DNA from: an uncultured Collinsella sp.
GTDB taxonomy: Bacteria > Actinomycetota > Coriobacteriia > Coriobacteriales > Coriobacteriaceae
Direction: 5' to 3'
NCBI GenBank assembly: GCA_902478935.1
Contig: CABSMV010000018.1
Span: 1 to 23,124, forward strand
Length of the DNA stretch: 23,124 bases
The notes beneath the pieces were generated by a model. It had not been told where the DNA came from and did not search any database. It worked only from the letters and a program-made list of their open reading frames with translations. Shown here in pieces: positions 15,073 through 22,114 of this stretch; positions within the stretch are counted from its first letter, which is position 1; the number at the start of each line of letters is the position of its first letter. The position numbers and the translations under genes are program-made.

Positions 15073-17433
15073 ATGGATGCCGCAGCCCGTATCGCCCATG
15101 ATTCCACCCTCCAGCCGTTTTCGGAGATGGAGCACTATAAGCATGCCGATGAGCTGCCGCCCGAGATTATGGCGGACAGCTACGACAAGCTGGAGCGCCT
15201 GTGCCTCAAATATATGAATGAGGATGACTTCTCCAAGGTGGAGCAGGCCTACTGCTTTGCCGCCGAGAAGCACTGCAACCAAAAGCGCCGCTCGGGCGAG
15301 ATGTACATTAACCATCCCGTCGAGGTTGCCATCATTCTGGCCGACCTCAAGATGGACTGCGATGTGGTGTGCGCCGCGCTGCTGCACGATACCGTCGAGG
15401 ATACCGAGACCTCGCTTACCGATGTTTCCGGCCTGTTTGGCGAAACCGTGGCCGAACTCGTCGACGGCGTGACCAAGCTTACCAACATCGAAGTCGACAG
15501 CATGGACGAGAAGCAGGCCCTCACGCTGCGCAAGATGTTCCTTGCCATGTCCAAGGACATTCGCGTCATCATCGTCAAGCTCGCCGACCGCCTGCATAAC
15601 ATGCGCACGCTTGCCGCCCTGCGCGAGGACCGCCGTCTGTTTAAGGCGCGCGAGACCATGGACGTATACGCGCCTCTGGCCGACCGCCTGGGCATGAGCT
15701 CTATCAAGTGGGAGCTCGAGGACCTGTCCTTCTTCTACTTGGAGCCCGATGCCTACCAGCGCATCGCGCGCATGGTAGCCGAGTCGCGCGAGGTTCGCGA
15801 GCGTTATCTGGCCGAGACCATCAAGACGCTCACCGATGAGCTCAATCGCATTGGTCTTGAGGGCTTTCAGATCAACGGTCGTTCCAAGCACTATTGGTCC
15901 ATCTATCAAAAGATGAAGCGCAAGGGCAAGGAGTTCTCCGAGATTTACGACCTGGTGGCGCTGCGCGTCATCACTCATTCGGTGCGCGATTGCTATTCCA
16001 CGCTTGGCGCCGTGCATACCTTGTGGCATCCCATGCCCGGTCGCTTTAAAGACTATATCGCCATGCCCAAGGTCAATAACTACCAGTCGCTCCATACGAC
16101 GGTTATCGGCCCCACGGCCCGCCCGCTCGAGATTCAGATTCGAACCTACGAGATGCACGAGCAGGCCGAGTACGGCATCGCCGCCCACTGGCTCTATAAG
16201 AAGTCGGGCGGATCGTCTGCGTCTAAGACTAATGATGCCCAGCGTCTAGACGACCAGATTAACTGGCTCAAACATTCGCTCGATTGGGCTGCGTCTGACG
16301 AGATCACCGACGCCAAGGAATACCTGCACTCGCTGAAGGTCGACTTGTTTGACCAGGAGATTTTTGTCTTTACGCCCAAGGGCGAGGTCATGGCGCTTCG
16401 TGCTGGCTCTACACCGCTCGACTTTGCCTACGCCGTTCATACCGAGGTCGGCAATCACTGCGTCGGCGCCAAGATCAACGGTGCGGTGGCGCCGCTTACG
16501 CACGAGATCAAGACGGGCGACCGCGTTGAAATCCTGACCAACAAGAGCTCCAAGCCGTCGCGTGATTGGCTCAAGATCGTCAAGACGCCTTCGGCCAAGT
16601 CAAAGATCCGCCGTTATTTCGCCGCTGCGACCAAAGACGATGACGCTGCCGCCGGTCGCGATATACTGGCCAAGGACCTGCGCAAACGCGGGTATGGCAT
16701 CTCTACGCCGCGATCCACGCGTGCGCTCAACGCCGTGGCGGAGCAGTTTAACTACAAACAGCTCGAGGACCTGTTCGCAGCCGTTGGCGCGGGCAAAGTC
16801 GCCCCACGTGCCGTGGGTAACAAGGTCGAGCAAATTTTGGACCCCAAGCCCGAGGAACAGGTCACCAAGGCCGAGGCTATCGCCGAGGTCGTGAAACAGC
16901 CGGCTCGAGGCTCCAACCGCAAGCCGCAAAAGCGTGGCAAGAGCGCAAGTAACGGCATTATCGTCAAGGGCGAGAGCAACAGCGGCCTGCTGGTCCGTCT
17001 GGCGCATTGCTGCAATCCGGTGACGGGCGACGATATCGTCGGCTTCATCACGCGCGGCCGAGGTGTCTCGGTGCATCGTGCCAACTGCCCCAACGTCAAA
17101 GGCCTCATGGAGCACCCCGAGCGCATGATTGACGTGGAGTGGGACGGTGCTGCCGATACGCTTTTCCAGGTCGAGATTGTGGTCGAGTGCCTGGATCGTA
17201 TGGGTCTACTCAAGGACGTCACCATCGCCATTGGCGATGCGGGCGGCAATATCCTTTCCGCCGCTACCTCGACCAACCGCGAGGGCATTGCGACCCTGCG
17301 TTTTATGGTCGAGATTTCGGACGCGAGTGGTCTGGATCCGCTGCTGGCCTCTATCAGCAGCGTTGACTCGGTCTACGACGCGCGCCGCCTGATGCCCGGC
17401 GAGGGTGGAGCCCAGCTTAAGCGCCGTGTTTAG
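15073..17433 (+). CDS. rel: Bifunctional (p)ppGpp synthetase/hydrolase Rel
   Basis: Makes and degrades the stringent-response alarmone (p)ppGpp. 786 residues with the full long-RSH layout. The HD hydrolase domain has His81 and the HD pair at 105-106 (LLHDTVEDT), intact, so hydrolysis is likely. The synthetase has GRSKHYWSIYQKM near 270 and RFKDYIAMPKVNNYQSLHTT near 324; the RFKD form is that of bifunctional enzymes. A TGS domain (~425-500) begins IFVFTPKGEVMALRAGSTP. The zinc-finger-type region has HCCNPVTGDDIVGF (~644), and a C-terminal ACT domain runs from ~693. The start has AAGGGGA five bases before the ATG. It lies directly behind the recJ fusion; the recJ-rel neighbourhood is also known in Firmicutes, where apt lies between them. 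Confidence 0.97.
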   Translation: MDAAARIAHDSTLQPFSEMEHYKHADELPPEIMADSYDKLERLCLKYMNEDDFSKVEQAYCFAAEKHCNQKRRSGEMYINHPVEVAIILADLKMDCDVVCAALLHDTVEDTETSLTDVSGLFGETVAELVDGVTKLTNIEVDSMDEKQALTLRKMFLAMSKDIRVIIVKLADRLHNMRTLAALREDRRLFKARETMDVYAPLADRLGMSSIKWELEDLSFFYLEPDAYQRIARMVAESREVRERYLAETIKTLTDELNRIGLEGFQINGRSKHYWSIYQKMKRKGKEFSEIYDLVALRVITHSVRDCYSTLGAVHTLWHPMPGRFKDYIAMPKVNNYQSLHTTVIGPTARPLEIQIRTYEMHEQAEYGIAAHWLYKKSGGSSASKTNDAQRLDDQINWLKHSLDWAASDEITDAKEYLHSLKVDLFDQEIFVFTPKGEVMALRAGSTPLDFAYAVHTEVGNHCVGAKINGAVAPLTHEIKTGDRVEILTNKSSKPSRDWLKIVKTPSAKSKIRRYFAAATKDDDAAAGRDILAKDLRKRGYGISTPRSTRALNAVAEQFNYKQLEDLFAAVGAGKVAPRAVGNKVEQILDPKPEEQVTKAEAIAEVVKQPARGSNRKPQKRGKSASNGIIVKGESNSGLLVRLAHCCNPVTGDDIVGFITRGRGVSVHRANCPNVKGLMEHPERMIDVEWDGAADTLFQVEIVVECLDRMGLLKDVTIAIGDAGGNILSAATSTNREGIATLRFMVEISDASGLDPLLASISSVDSVYDARRLMPGEGGAQLKRRV

Positions 17434-17469
17434 TCGCGACGAACGTGCCACATTATCGATATTCGCTAC

Positions 17470-17503
17470 ACTCGAGGCATCGTTTGATGCCTCGAGTTCT
17501 ATT
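17470..17503 (+). terminator. Rho-independent terminator after rel
   Basis: A perfect 12-bp stem, ACTCGAGGCATC (17470-17481) with GATGCCTCGAGT (17486-17497), has a GTTT loop and is followed by TCTATT. The ribosome site of the next gene starts just beyond, so the hairpin may also act as a leaky attenuator. Confidence 0.7.
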
Positions 17504-17517
17504 GAGAGGAGAGGGAC

Positions 17518-18201
17518 ATGAATGCTGTGTCCTTGGATTTAACTCCCAAGGGATCGGTCGAGATCGAGACGCTCGTAAACGGTCCCATTCAGACCAATAG
17601 CTATGCTGTTATTTCGGACAATGAGTGCGTGATTATCGACCCCGCATGGGAAGGCGAGCGCTTGGTGGAGCATATTCGAGCCGAGCATCCCGGCGTACGC
17701 ATGCTTGGCGCCGTATGCACTCATGGCCATGCCGATCATGTTGGGGGTGTTGCCGGCGTGCGAACCACCGTTGGCGAGGGCTGCCAGTATGAGCTGTGTG
17801 CTAAGGATGTGGCGGTGCCGCATGCGAACATCGAGGAACAGCGAGCGATGTGGGGCATTGAGACGCCCGACCCCGGGGAGCCGACGCGTCTGCTCGCCGA
17901 GGGCGATGCTATCGAGGTGGGCGATATCTGCCTGCAGGTGATTGCGACGCCCGGTCACACACCGGGTGGCATTGTCTTGTTTGCTGCCACCGAGCAGGGG
18001 AACATTGCCTTTGTGGGCGACACCCTGTTTCCGGGTGGGCACGGCCGTACCGATCTTTCCGGCGGAGACGAGGCGGCGATTCTGTGCTCGCTCTCCAAGC
18101 TCGCCCGGCTTCTCCCGCCCGATACCGTTTGCCTAACCGGCCATGGCGATTCGACCACTGTGGCACGCGAGCTTATGCAGAACCCTTTCATGCAGGTGTA
18201 G
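17518..18201 (+). CDS. MBL-fold metallo-hydrolase (glyoxalase II-like)
   Basis: 227-residue metallo-beta-lactamase-fold enzyme. The metal motif THGHADHVGG holds His69, His71, Asp73 and His74; the later ligands are in ATPGHTPGGI, GDTLFPGGHGRTDL (bridging Asp near 168) and TGHGDST near 208. This set matches the hydroxyacylglutathione-hydrolase/YcbL group that cleaves thioesters. The organism may lack glutathione, so the natural substrate is unknown. GAGAGGAGAGGGAC directly upstream sets the start. A glyoxalase II-like gene close to rel is also known in mycobacteria, so the neighbourhood is conserved. Confidence 0.88.
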   Translation: MNAVSLDLTPKGSVEIETLVNGPIQTNSYAVISDNECVIIDPAWEGERLVEHIRAEHPGVRMLGAVCTHGHADHVGGVAGVRTTVGEGCQYELCAKDVAVPHANIEEQRAMWGIETPDPGEPTRLLAEGDAIEVGDICLQVIATPGHTPGGIVLFAATEQGNIAFVGDTLFPGGHGRTDLSGGDEAAILCSLSKLARLLPPDTVCLTGHGDSTTVARELMQNPFMQV

Positions 18202-18254
18202 CTTTATAGTCGGCTTTTGAAGCACGAGAAGCGTCCAAACGTCAAGCTATTTTT
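18199..18254 (+). terminator. Candidate terminator after the MBL gene
   Basis: TAGCTT (18199-18204), starting in the stop codon, can pair with AAGCTA (18244-18249), which is followed by TTTTT. The enclosed 39 bases hold smaller pairing options. The stem is short for such a long loop, so the call is weak. Confidence 0.3.
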
Positions 18255-18346
18255 CCCCAACGGGTCAATTTCGTAGGGCAAACGGTCAAAAAAGTCTGTT
18301 TGGGCGATATTCGTGAACAAACGAACGTTTATGCTCGGGTGCGCCG

Positions 18347-18355
18347 TGGTAAAAT
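18347..18355 (+). promoter_or_regulatory. Extended -10 promoter of fba
   Basis: TGGTAAAAT fits an extended -10 (TG, one base, TAAAAT) about 40 bases before the fba ATG. No clear -35 is present. A small inverted repeat TTCGT/ACGAA (18310-18325) lies upstream and might be an operator. Confidence 0.45.
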
Positions 18356-18395
18356 CACAGGCGTTATCGGAGCAACCTTACAGGAGGTTTCTTTT

Positions 18396-19262
18396 ATGCT
18401 CGTCAACGCAGCAGACATGCTCAAGAAGGCCGAGGCCGGCAAGTACGGTCTCGGTGCCTTCAACACCAACAACCTCGAGTGGACCCTGGCTATTCTCCAG
18501 GCCGCCGAGGAGGCCAAGTCTCCGCTGATCCTTCAGTGCACCGCTGGTGCCGCTAAGTGGATGGGCGGTTTCAAGGTCTGCGCCGACATGGTCAAGGCTG
18601 CCGTCGAGGCCACGGGCGTTACCGTTCCCGTCGCCCTTCACCTCGATCACGGTTCTTACGAGGACTGCTTCAAGTGCATCGAGGCCGGCTTCACGTCCAT
18701 CATGTATGACGGCTCTCACGAGGAGACCTTCCAGCTTAACCTCGACCGCACCAAGGAGCTCGTTGAGCTTGCCCACTCCAAGGGCATGTCCATCGAGGCC
18801 GAGGTCGGCGGCATCGGCGGCACCGAGGACGGCGTGACCTCCAGCGGCGAGCTCGCTGATCCTGCTGAGTGCAAGCAGATTGCTGACCTGGGCGTTGACT
18901 TCCTCGCTTGCGGTATCGGCAACATCCACGGCGTGTACCCTGCCGACTGGGCTGGCCTTTCCTTCGAGCGCCTGGGCGAGATCAAGGCTCAGACCGGCGA
19001 CCTGCCCCTCGTCCTGCACGGTGGCACCGGCATCCCCGAGGATCAGATCAAGAAGGCCATCTCCCTGGGCATCTCCAAGATCAACGTCAACACCGATCTG
19101 CAGCTCGTCTTCGCCAAGGGCGTTCGCGAGTACATCGAGGCCGGCAAGGATCAGCAGGGCAAGGGCTTTGACCCCCGCAAGCTCCTCAAGCCTGGTCGCG
19201 ACAACATCGTTGCCCGCACCAAGGAGCTCATGGAGGAGTTTGGCTCCGTCAACAAGGCGTAA
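18396..19262 (+). CDS. fba: Class II fructose-1,6-bisphosphate aldolase
   Basis: Cleaves fructose-1,6-bisphosphate to DHAP and glyceraldehyde-3-phosphate; zinc-dependent TIM barrel. 288 residues, the short class II form. Marks: YGLGAFNTNNLEWT; HLDHGSYEDCFKCIEAGF with His82, Asp84 and His85 as metal and catalytic residues; MYDGSHE; EAEVGGIGGTEDG; GIGNIHGVYP; LHGGTGIPEDQIKKAI and KINVNTDLQ. The closely related tagatose-bisphosphate aldolases (GatY/KbaY) are an alternative, but no tagatose genes are near. The start at 18396 is set by CAGGAGG eight bases upstream; upstream codons in the frame cover the promoter. Codons are strongly biased (CTC, GGC, CGC, AAG), as expected of a highly expressed gene. 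Confidence 0.95.
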   Translation: MLVNAADMLKKAEAGKYGLGAFNTNNLEWTLAILQAAEEAKSPLILQCTAGAAKWMGGFKVCADMVKAAVEATGVTVPVALHLDHGSYEDCFKCIEAGFTSIMYDGSHEETFQLNLDRTKELVELAHSKGMSIEAEVGGIGGTEDGVTSSGELADPAECKQIADLGVDFLACGIGNIHGVYPADWAGLSFERLGEIKAQTGDLPLVLHGGTGIPEDQIKKAISLGISKINVNTDLQLVFAKGVREYIEAGKDQQGKGFDPRKLLKPGRDNIVARTKELMEEFGSVNKA

Positions 19263-19284
19263 GTAGCGGTTTAACTTTCCCGTC

Positions 19285-19377
19285 GGAGGCCCCGTTCACC
19301 CTACGCTTTTCCCTTGCGCTCACCTGGCTTTGCCAGAAGTCGCGCAATGGGAAAAGCTTCGGGTGAACGGGGCCTCC
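19285..19377 (+). terminator. Very large hairpin downstream of fba
   Basis: GGAGGCCCCGTTCACCC (19285-19301) pairs perfectly with 19361-19377. Inside, after a 3/3-nt internal loop, GCTTTTCCC (19305-19313) pairs with 19349-19357. Then TTGCGC (19314-19319) pairs with GCGCAA (19342-19347), and CTGGC/GCCAG closes a TTT loop. This gives 37 bp of pairing in 93 nt. It lies 23 bases after the fba stop and probably ends or protects the fba mRNA. Only TTCGTT follows, a poor T tract, so a mobile or dispersed palindromic element is also possible. Confidence 0.65.
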
Positions 19378-19455
19378 TTCGTTAACTCGCTACAGGGTTA
19401 CTGGGCTGAATTCATTTTTTCTAGGTACCGTTTATCGGTGTTGAGAGTTCCTTTA

Positions 19456-19485
19456 TTGGGGCTTTCTTTTTTATCTCGCTACAAT
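19456..19485 (+). promoter_or_regulatory. Promoter candidate for the transglutaminase-like gene
   Basis: TTGGGG (19456-19461), an 18-bp T-rich spacer and TACAAT (19480-19485) form a fair sigma-70-type promoter 35 bases before the ATG, in a locally AT-richer stretch. Confidence 0.5.
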
Positions 19486-19520
19486 GGACTTCAAGCGTTC
19501 TAGTGACTTGGAGTTTTAGT

Positions 19521-20954
19521 ATGGCTGTTGTTAAGGTGCTGCCTTCGGATGGGAAGGTTATTGACGAGGGTCCTGTTGGTTGCTCTGTTGATGTTTGCAA
19601 TGATGACTTCCGTTTTCTAGATATTGGCTTGCCACCCGAGATTCTGCGTTTAAAGGACGCGGGGTATCTTTCGCAGGCTATTGAGGCTTGCGACCGCCTA
19701 CTTGCCCAAGATCCCGATCCCTCGCTTGCTGCCTGCGTTCGTGCCGAGCGGTATCGCATGCTTGAGACGCCGCTTCATTTTTCGGTGTCGCGCGATCGAG
19801 CTATTGCGATGATCCGCGAGGAGTGGCCTGGGTTTACCGAGGAGCAGTTTGACGATCTGATTGACCGTAAGCGTATTGACTGGCGCTTTATCGATGGCGA
19901 GCTGTTCGTTCTCGACAACTTCCTCGATTCGCTTCGCGTATATCCCAAAGAGGTTCCCGGCATGCGTCCCGATCCTACGGACGGAATTGCACTGCGCAAC
20001 GAGATGCTCAAGGAGATGGAGTCACAAAACGGATTGACTCGCGTTATTACGCTTAAGGCGTCCTTGTCTGTCCCCGGCGCTCTAGAGGGGGAGACCGTTC
20101 GCGCTTGGCTTCCCGTAGCCGCCACCTGCCGCCAACAGTCTCAGGTCGAGATTCTCGACATGACGCCGGAGGGTGCTGTTGCTCCCGCGAACGCTTCGGC
20201 GCGTACCGCCTCGTGGTCTTCTTCGAGTGAGCGCTCATTCTCGGTGACTTATCGCTATCAAATCAATGCCGCTTATCGCGATATTTATGGGGGTGCGCTT
20301 CCGTCGCATCCGTGTATGGACGCGCCGTTGCCCGAAGATATTTCTGAGGACCGTCCGCACATTGCATTCACGCCGTATCTGCAGCAGCTGACGGCCGGTG
20401 TTGTTGACGGACTCGAGGATCCGCTCGATCGCGCTCGTGCTATCTATGATTATCTGACGCAGCATATCGACTATCGCTATCAGCCGCCGTACTTGCTTTT
20501 GGGATCTATTGCCGATGACTGCGCGCATTCGCTCCGCGGCGATTGCGGAGTTATGGCGCTCACGTTTATCACCATGTGCCGTATCGCGGGCGTGCCTGCC
20601 CGTTGGCAGAGCGGCCTGTATGTTGCGCCCGATTCGGTGGGGCCGCACGATTGGGCTGAGTTCTATACGCCACAGACCGGTTGGCTTAACGCCGACGTAT
20701 CGTTTGGCTCCTCGGCGCGCAGGATGGGGGAGGAGTGGCGTCGTCGTCACTACTTTGGCAATCTCGACCCGTGGCGTATGGTGGCCAACGATCGATTCCA
20801 GGCCGAGTTTGTGCCCGCTTTCGATGGCATGCGTGAGGATCCCTATGACAATCAGATGGGCGAAGTCTTGGTTAACGGACGCGGGTGCCGCCAGCGCGAG
20901 ATGCTCCGCTCGGTCGAACTCATCGAAATGTTCGAAGTTCCATTTTCGGACTAA
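19521..20954 (+). CDS. Transglutaminase-like domain protein
   Basis: 477 residues, no signal peptide or membrane segment, so probably cytoplasmic. The C-terminal half holds a transglutaminase/papain-like core: RGDCGVMALTFITMCRIAGVP with Cys342, GPHDWAEFY with His376 and GWLNADVSFG with Asp392, a complete Cys-His-Asp triad. The N-terminal ~170 residues are helical and charged (RAERYRMLETPLHF, EEWPGFTEEQFDDLIDRKRI) and not recognised. A beta-rich part in between (LKASLSVPGALEGETVRAWLPV) resembles the domain that often precedes this core. It may be a protease or amide-cleaving enzyme; the substrate is unknown. The ATG at 19521, with TTGGAG upstream, is preferred over GTG 19503. It is a single-gene unit; tRNA-Leu follows 39 bases after the stop. 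Confidence 0.85.
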   Translation: MAVVKVLPSDGKVIDEGPVGCSVDVCNDDFRFLDIGLPPEILRLKDAGYLSQAIEACDRLLAQDPDPSLAACVRAERYRMLETPLHFSVSRDRAIAMIREEWPGFTEEQFDDLIDRKRIDWRFIDGELFVLDNFLDSLRVYPKEVPGMRPDPTDGIALRNEMLKEMESQNGLTRVITLKASLSVPGALEGETVRAWLPVAATCRQQSQVEILDMTPEGAVAPANASARTASWSSSSERSFSVTYRYQINAAYRDIYGGALPSHPCMDAPLPEDISEDRPHIAFTPYLQQLTAGVVDGLEDPLDRARAIYDYLTQHIDYRYQPPYLLLGSIADDCAHSLRGDCGVMALTFITMCRIAGVPARWQSGLYVAPDSVGPHDWAEFYTPQTGWLNADVSFGSSARRMGEEWRRRHYFGNLDPWRMVANDRFQAEFVPAFDGMREDPYDNQMGEVLVNGRGCRQREMLRSVELIEMFEVPFSD

Positions 20955-20968
20955 TCGGTAGAAAGCTG

Positions 20969-20977
20969 TGATAAACT
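20969..20977 (+). promoter_or_regulatory. Extended -10 promoter of tRNA-Leu
   Basis: TGATAAACT (TG, one base, TAAACT) lies 17 bases before the tRNA 5' end. The -35 is not clear. It starts 15 bases past the previous stop codon. Confidence 0.45.
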
Positions 20978-20993
20978 AACTCACGCATTACGT

Positions 20994-21080
20994 GCCCGAG
21001 TGGCGGAATTGGCAGACGCAGTGGACTCAAAATCCACCGTTGGCAACAACGTGCGAGTTCGAGTCTCGCCTCGGGCACCA
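20994..21080 (+). tRNA. tRNA-Leu (anticodon CAA)
   Basis: An 87-nt class II tRNA including an encoded CCA. Acceptor GCCCGAG pairs with CTCGGGC. The anticodon stem GTGGA/TCCAC encloses loop CTCAAAA, giving anticodon CAA, which reads UUG. A long variable arm follows, then T stem GCGAG/CTCGC with loop TTCGAGT. The discriminator base is A, as usual for tRNA-Leu. Its 3' 23 bases recur downstream as part of a 69-bp direct repeat. Confidence 0.96.
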
Positions 21081-21126
21081 TACATGCAAGTGAGCGTTCA
21101 AGGGGGTTGCGGCCCCCTTTTTCGTG
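21058..21126 (+). repeat. Direct repeat, copy 1 (tRNA-Leu 3' end plus terminator)
   Basis: 69 bp from the T loop of tRNA-Leu (TTCGAGTCTC) through CCA and the terminator to CGTG. It is repeated at 21242-21310 with a single substitution (G at 21112, C at 21296). Confidence 0.92.
21100..21122 (+). terminator. Terminator of tRNA-Leu
   Basis: AAGGGGG (21100-21106), loop TTGCGG and CCCCCTT (21113-21119), continuing into TTTTT. A second copy lies at 21284-21306 inside the downstream repeat. Confidence 0.8.
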
Positions 21127-21241
21127 CCGAACTTGCGTGAGCGCGCGAAGCGTTAAGCAAACAGGCCTGCGGCCTGTTTGTAGCGGAGCGTGGCGAGGGC
21201 GCCATGCGCCCGAAGCCCGGGGCTTCGCGAAGCGAAGGCCC
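21127..21241. repeat. Palindrome-rich spacer between the two repeat copies
   Basis: 115 bp holding several hairpins, most with exactly three-base loops: CAAACAGGCC/GGCCTGTTTG around TGC (21158-21180), GGGCGC/GCGCCC around CAT (21197-21211) and CGAAGCC/GGCTTCG around CGG (21211-21227). There is also a 12-bp palindrome GCTTCGCGAAGC (21222-21233), and CGAAG/CTTCG around GCC (21233-21245). No credible gene is seen. It may be a remnant of an inserted element or a palindromic repeat family. Confidence 0.7.
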
Positions 21242-21310
21242 TTCGAGTCTCGCCTCGGGCACCATACATGCAAGTGAGCGTTCAAGGGGGTTGCGCCCCC
21301 CTTTTTCGTG
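21242..21310 (+). repeat. Direct repeat, copy 2 (partial tRNA-Leu 3' end plus terminator)
   Basis: Second copy of the 69-bp repeat, 184 bp downstream of copy 1. It has only the T-loop-to-CCA end of the tRNA, so it is not a functional tRNA gene, and it keeps a working-looking terminator (21284-21306). It is compatible with a site-specific integration scar (att-like) or a tandem duplication. Confidence 0.88.
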
Positions 21311-21336
21311 TACGTAATGTGATAACGCGCTGTACG

Positions 21337-21345
21337 TGTTATTAT
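21337..21345 (+). promoter_or_regulatory. Extended -10 promoter of infC-rpmI-rplT
   Basis: TGTTATTAT (TG, one base, TATTAT) is a strong extended -10. Transcription from about 21352 would give a leader of some 175 nt before infC. The -35 is weak. Confidence 0.5.
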
Positions 21346-21378
21346 TCGCAAGGCGTTGTTCCCGCAATGCCCTAAAGA

Positions 21379-21508
21379 GGAACCCGAGGGTTCCCACCTT
21401 TTGGCGCCAATGAGCAGCTGACTGGTCATACAATTTAGACCCACTTCCTCAAATCGAGGATGTCTATGTGTACGACCTGGATGCTGAGAAGCGCCGGGTT
21501 ATTTTTTT
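21379..21508 (+). promoter_or_regulatory. infC leader with attenuator-type terminator
   Basis: The leader ends in a hairpin: GACCTGG (21474-21480), bulged A, TGCT, GNRA-type loop GAGA, AGCG, CCGGGTT (21494-21500). The tail is A plus seven Ts (21502-21508), a full intrinsic terminator placed just ahead of infC. Its 3' arm GCGCC-GGGTT (21491-21500) can instead pair with GGCGC (21403-21407) and AACCC (21381-21385), in the right order for one long-range helix. GGAACC/GGTTCC (21379-21394) is a further competing hairpin. This layout resembles leaders in which ribosomal protein L20 represses its own operon by attenuation in Bacillus. Whether L20 binds here is inference. Confidence 0.65.
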
Positions 21509-21527
21509 ATGAATGGAGGTAGGGAAA

Positions 21528-22082
21528 ATAGCTAAGTCTGATGACACCCGCATCAACGACGAGATCACTGCATCTTCGTGCCGTTTGATTGGCGTCGATG
21601 GCTCTCAGCTCGGCCTGTTCGCCATCCGCGATGCCCAGCGCGTCGCCGACGATCAGGGTCTCGACCTGGTCGAGATCGCTCCCAACGCGGAGCCGCCGGT
21701 CTGCAAGGTCATGGACTACGGTAAGTTCAAGTACCAGCAGGCCATGAAGGCCAAGGCCGCTCGTAAGAACCAGTCCAAGGTCGAGGTCAAGGAAATGAAG
21801 TTCCGACCCAAGATTGACGTTGGCGATTACGAGACCAAGAAGGGCCACGTTCTGCGTTTCCTCAAGAAGGGCGCACGCGTTAAGATCACCATCATGTTCC
21901 GCGGCCGTGAGATGGCTCACCCGGAGCAGGGCCTTAACGTTCTCGAGCGCCTCGCCGAGGATCTTAAGCCTTACGCTACGGTCGAGTCCAAGCCTAAGAT
22001 GGAAGGCCGTAACATGCTTATGCTGCTCGCCCCGATTAAGGGCGCCTTTGATGAGGATAAAGCGGCAAGCGATATCAAGTAA
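21528..22082 (+). CDS. infC: Translation initiation factor IF-3
   Basis: Binds the 30S subunit and checks start codons. 184 residues from the proposed AUA start at 21528. Marks: TRINDEITASSCRLIGVDGSQLG, DLVEIAPNAEPPVCKVMDYGKFKY, KEMKFRPKIDVGDYETKKGH and FRGREMAHPEQG, covering both domains. GGAGG (21515-21519) lies eight bases before ATA GCT AAG. The in-frame ATG at 21513 overlaps that ribosome site, and only the terminator T tract precedes it, so it is a poor start. Non-AUG starts (AUU in E. coli) are a known self-control device of infC. It is the first gene of the infC-rpmI-rplT operon. Confidence 0.95.
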   Translation: MAKSDDTRINDEITASSCRLIGVDGSQLGLFAIRDAQRVADDQGLDLVEIAPNAEPPVCKVMDYGKFKYQQAMKAKAARKNQSKVEVKEMKFRPKIDVGDYETKKGHVLRFLKKGARVKITIMFRGREMAHPEQGLNVLERLAEDLKPYATVESKPKMEGRNMLMLLAPIKGAFDEDKAASDIK

Positions 22083-22114
22083 CTAGTGTTCTGTAACCGA
22101 TTAAGGAGTATTTC

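Noticed and set aside
18300..18395. Longer fba frame starting at 18300
   Set aside because: It covers the promoter and 5' UTR; AGGAGG and family similarity place the start at 18396.
21058..21310. The repeats as a CRISPR array
   Set aside because: Only two copies, 69 bp long, explained by tRNA-Leu sequence; no cas genes.
21190..21444. Open frames through the tRNA spacer on both strands
   Set aside because: They translate tRNA and palindromic sequence; this kind of frame is a common spurious hypothetical protein.
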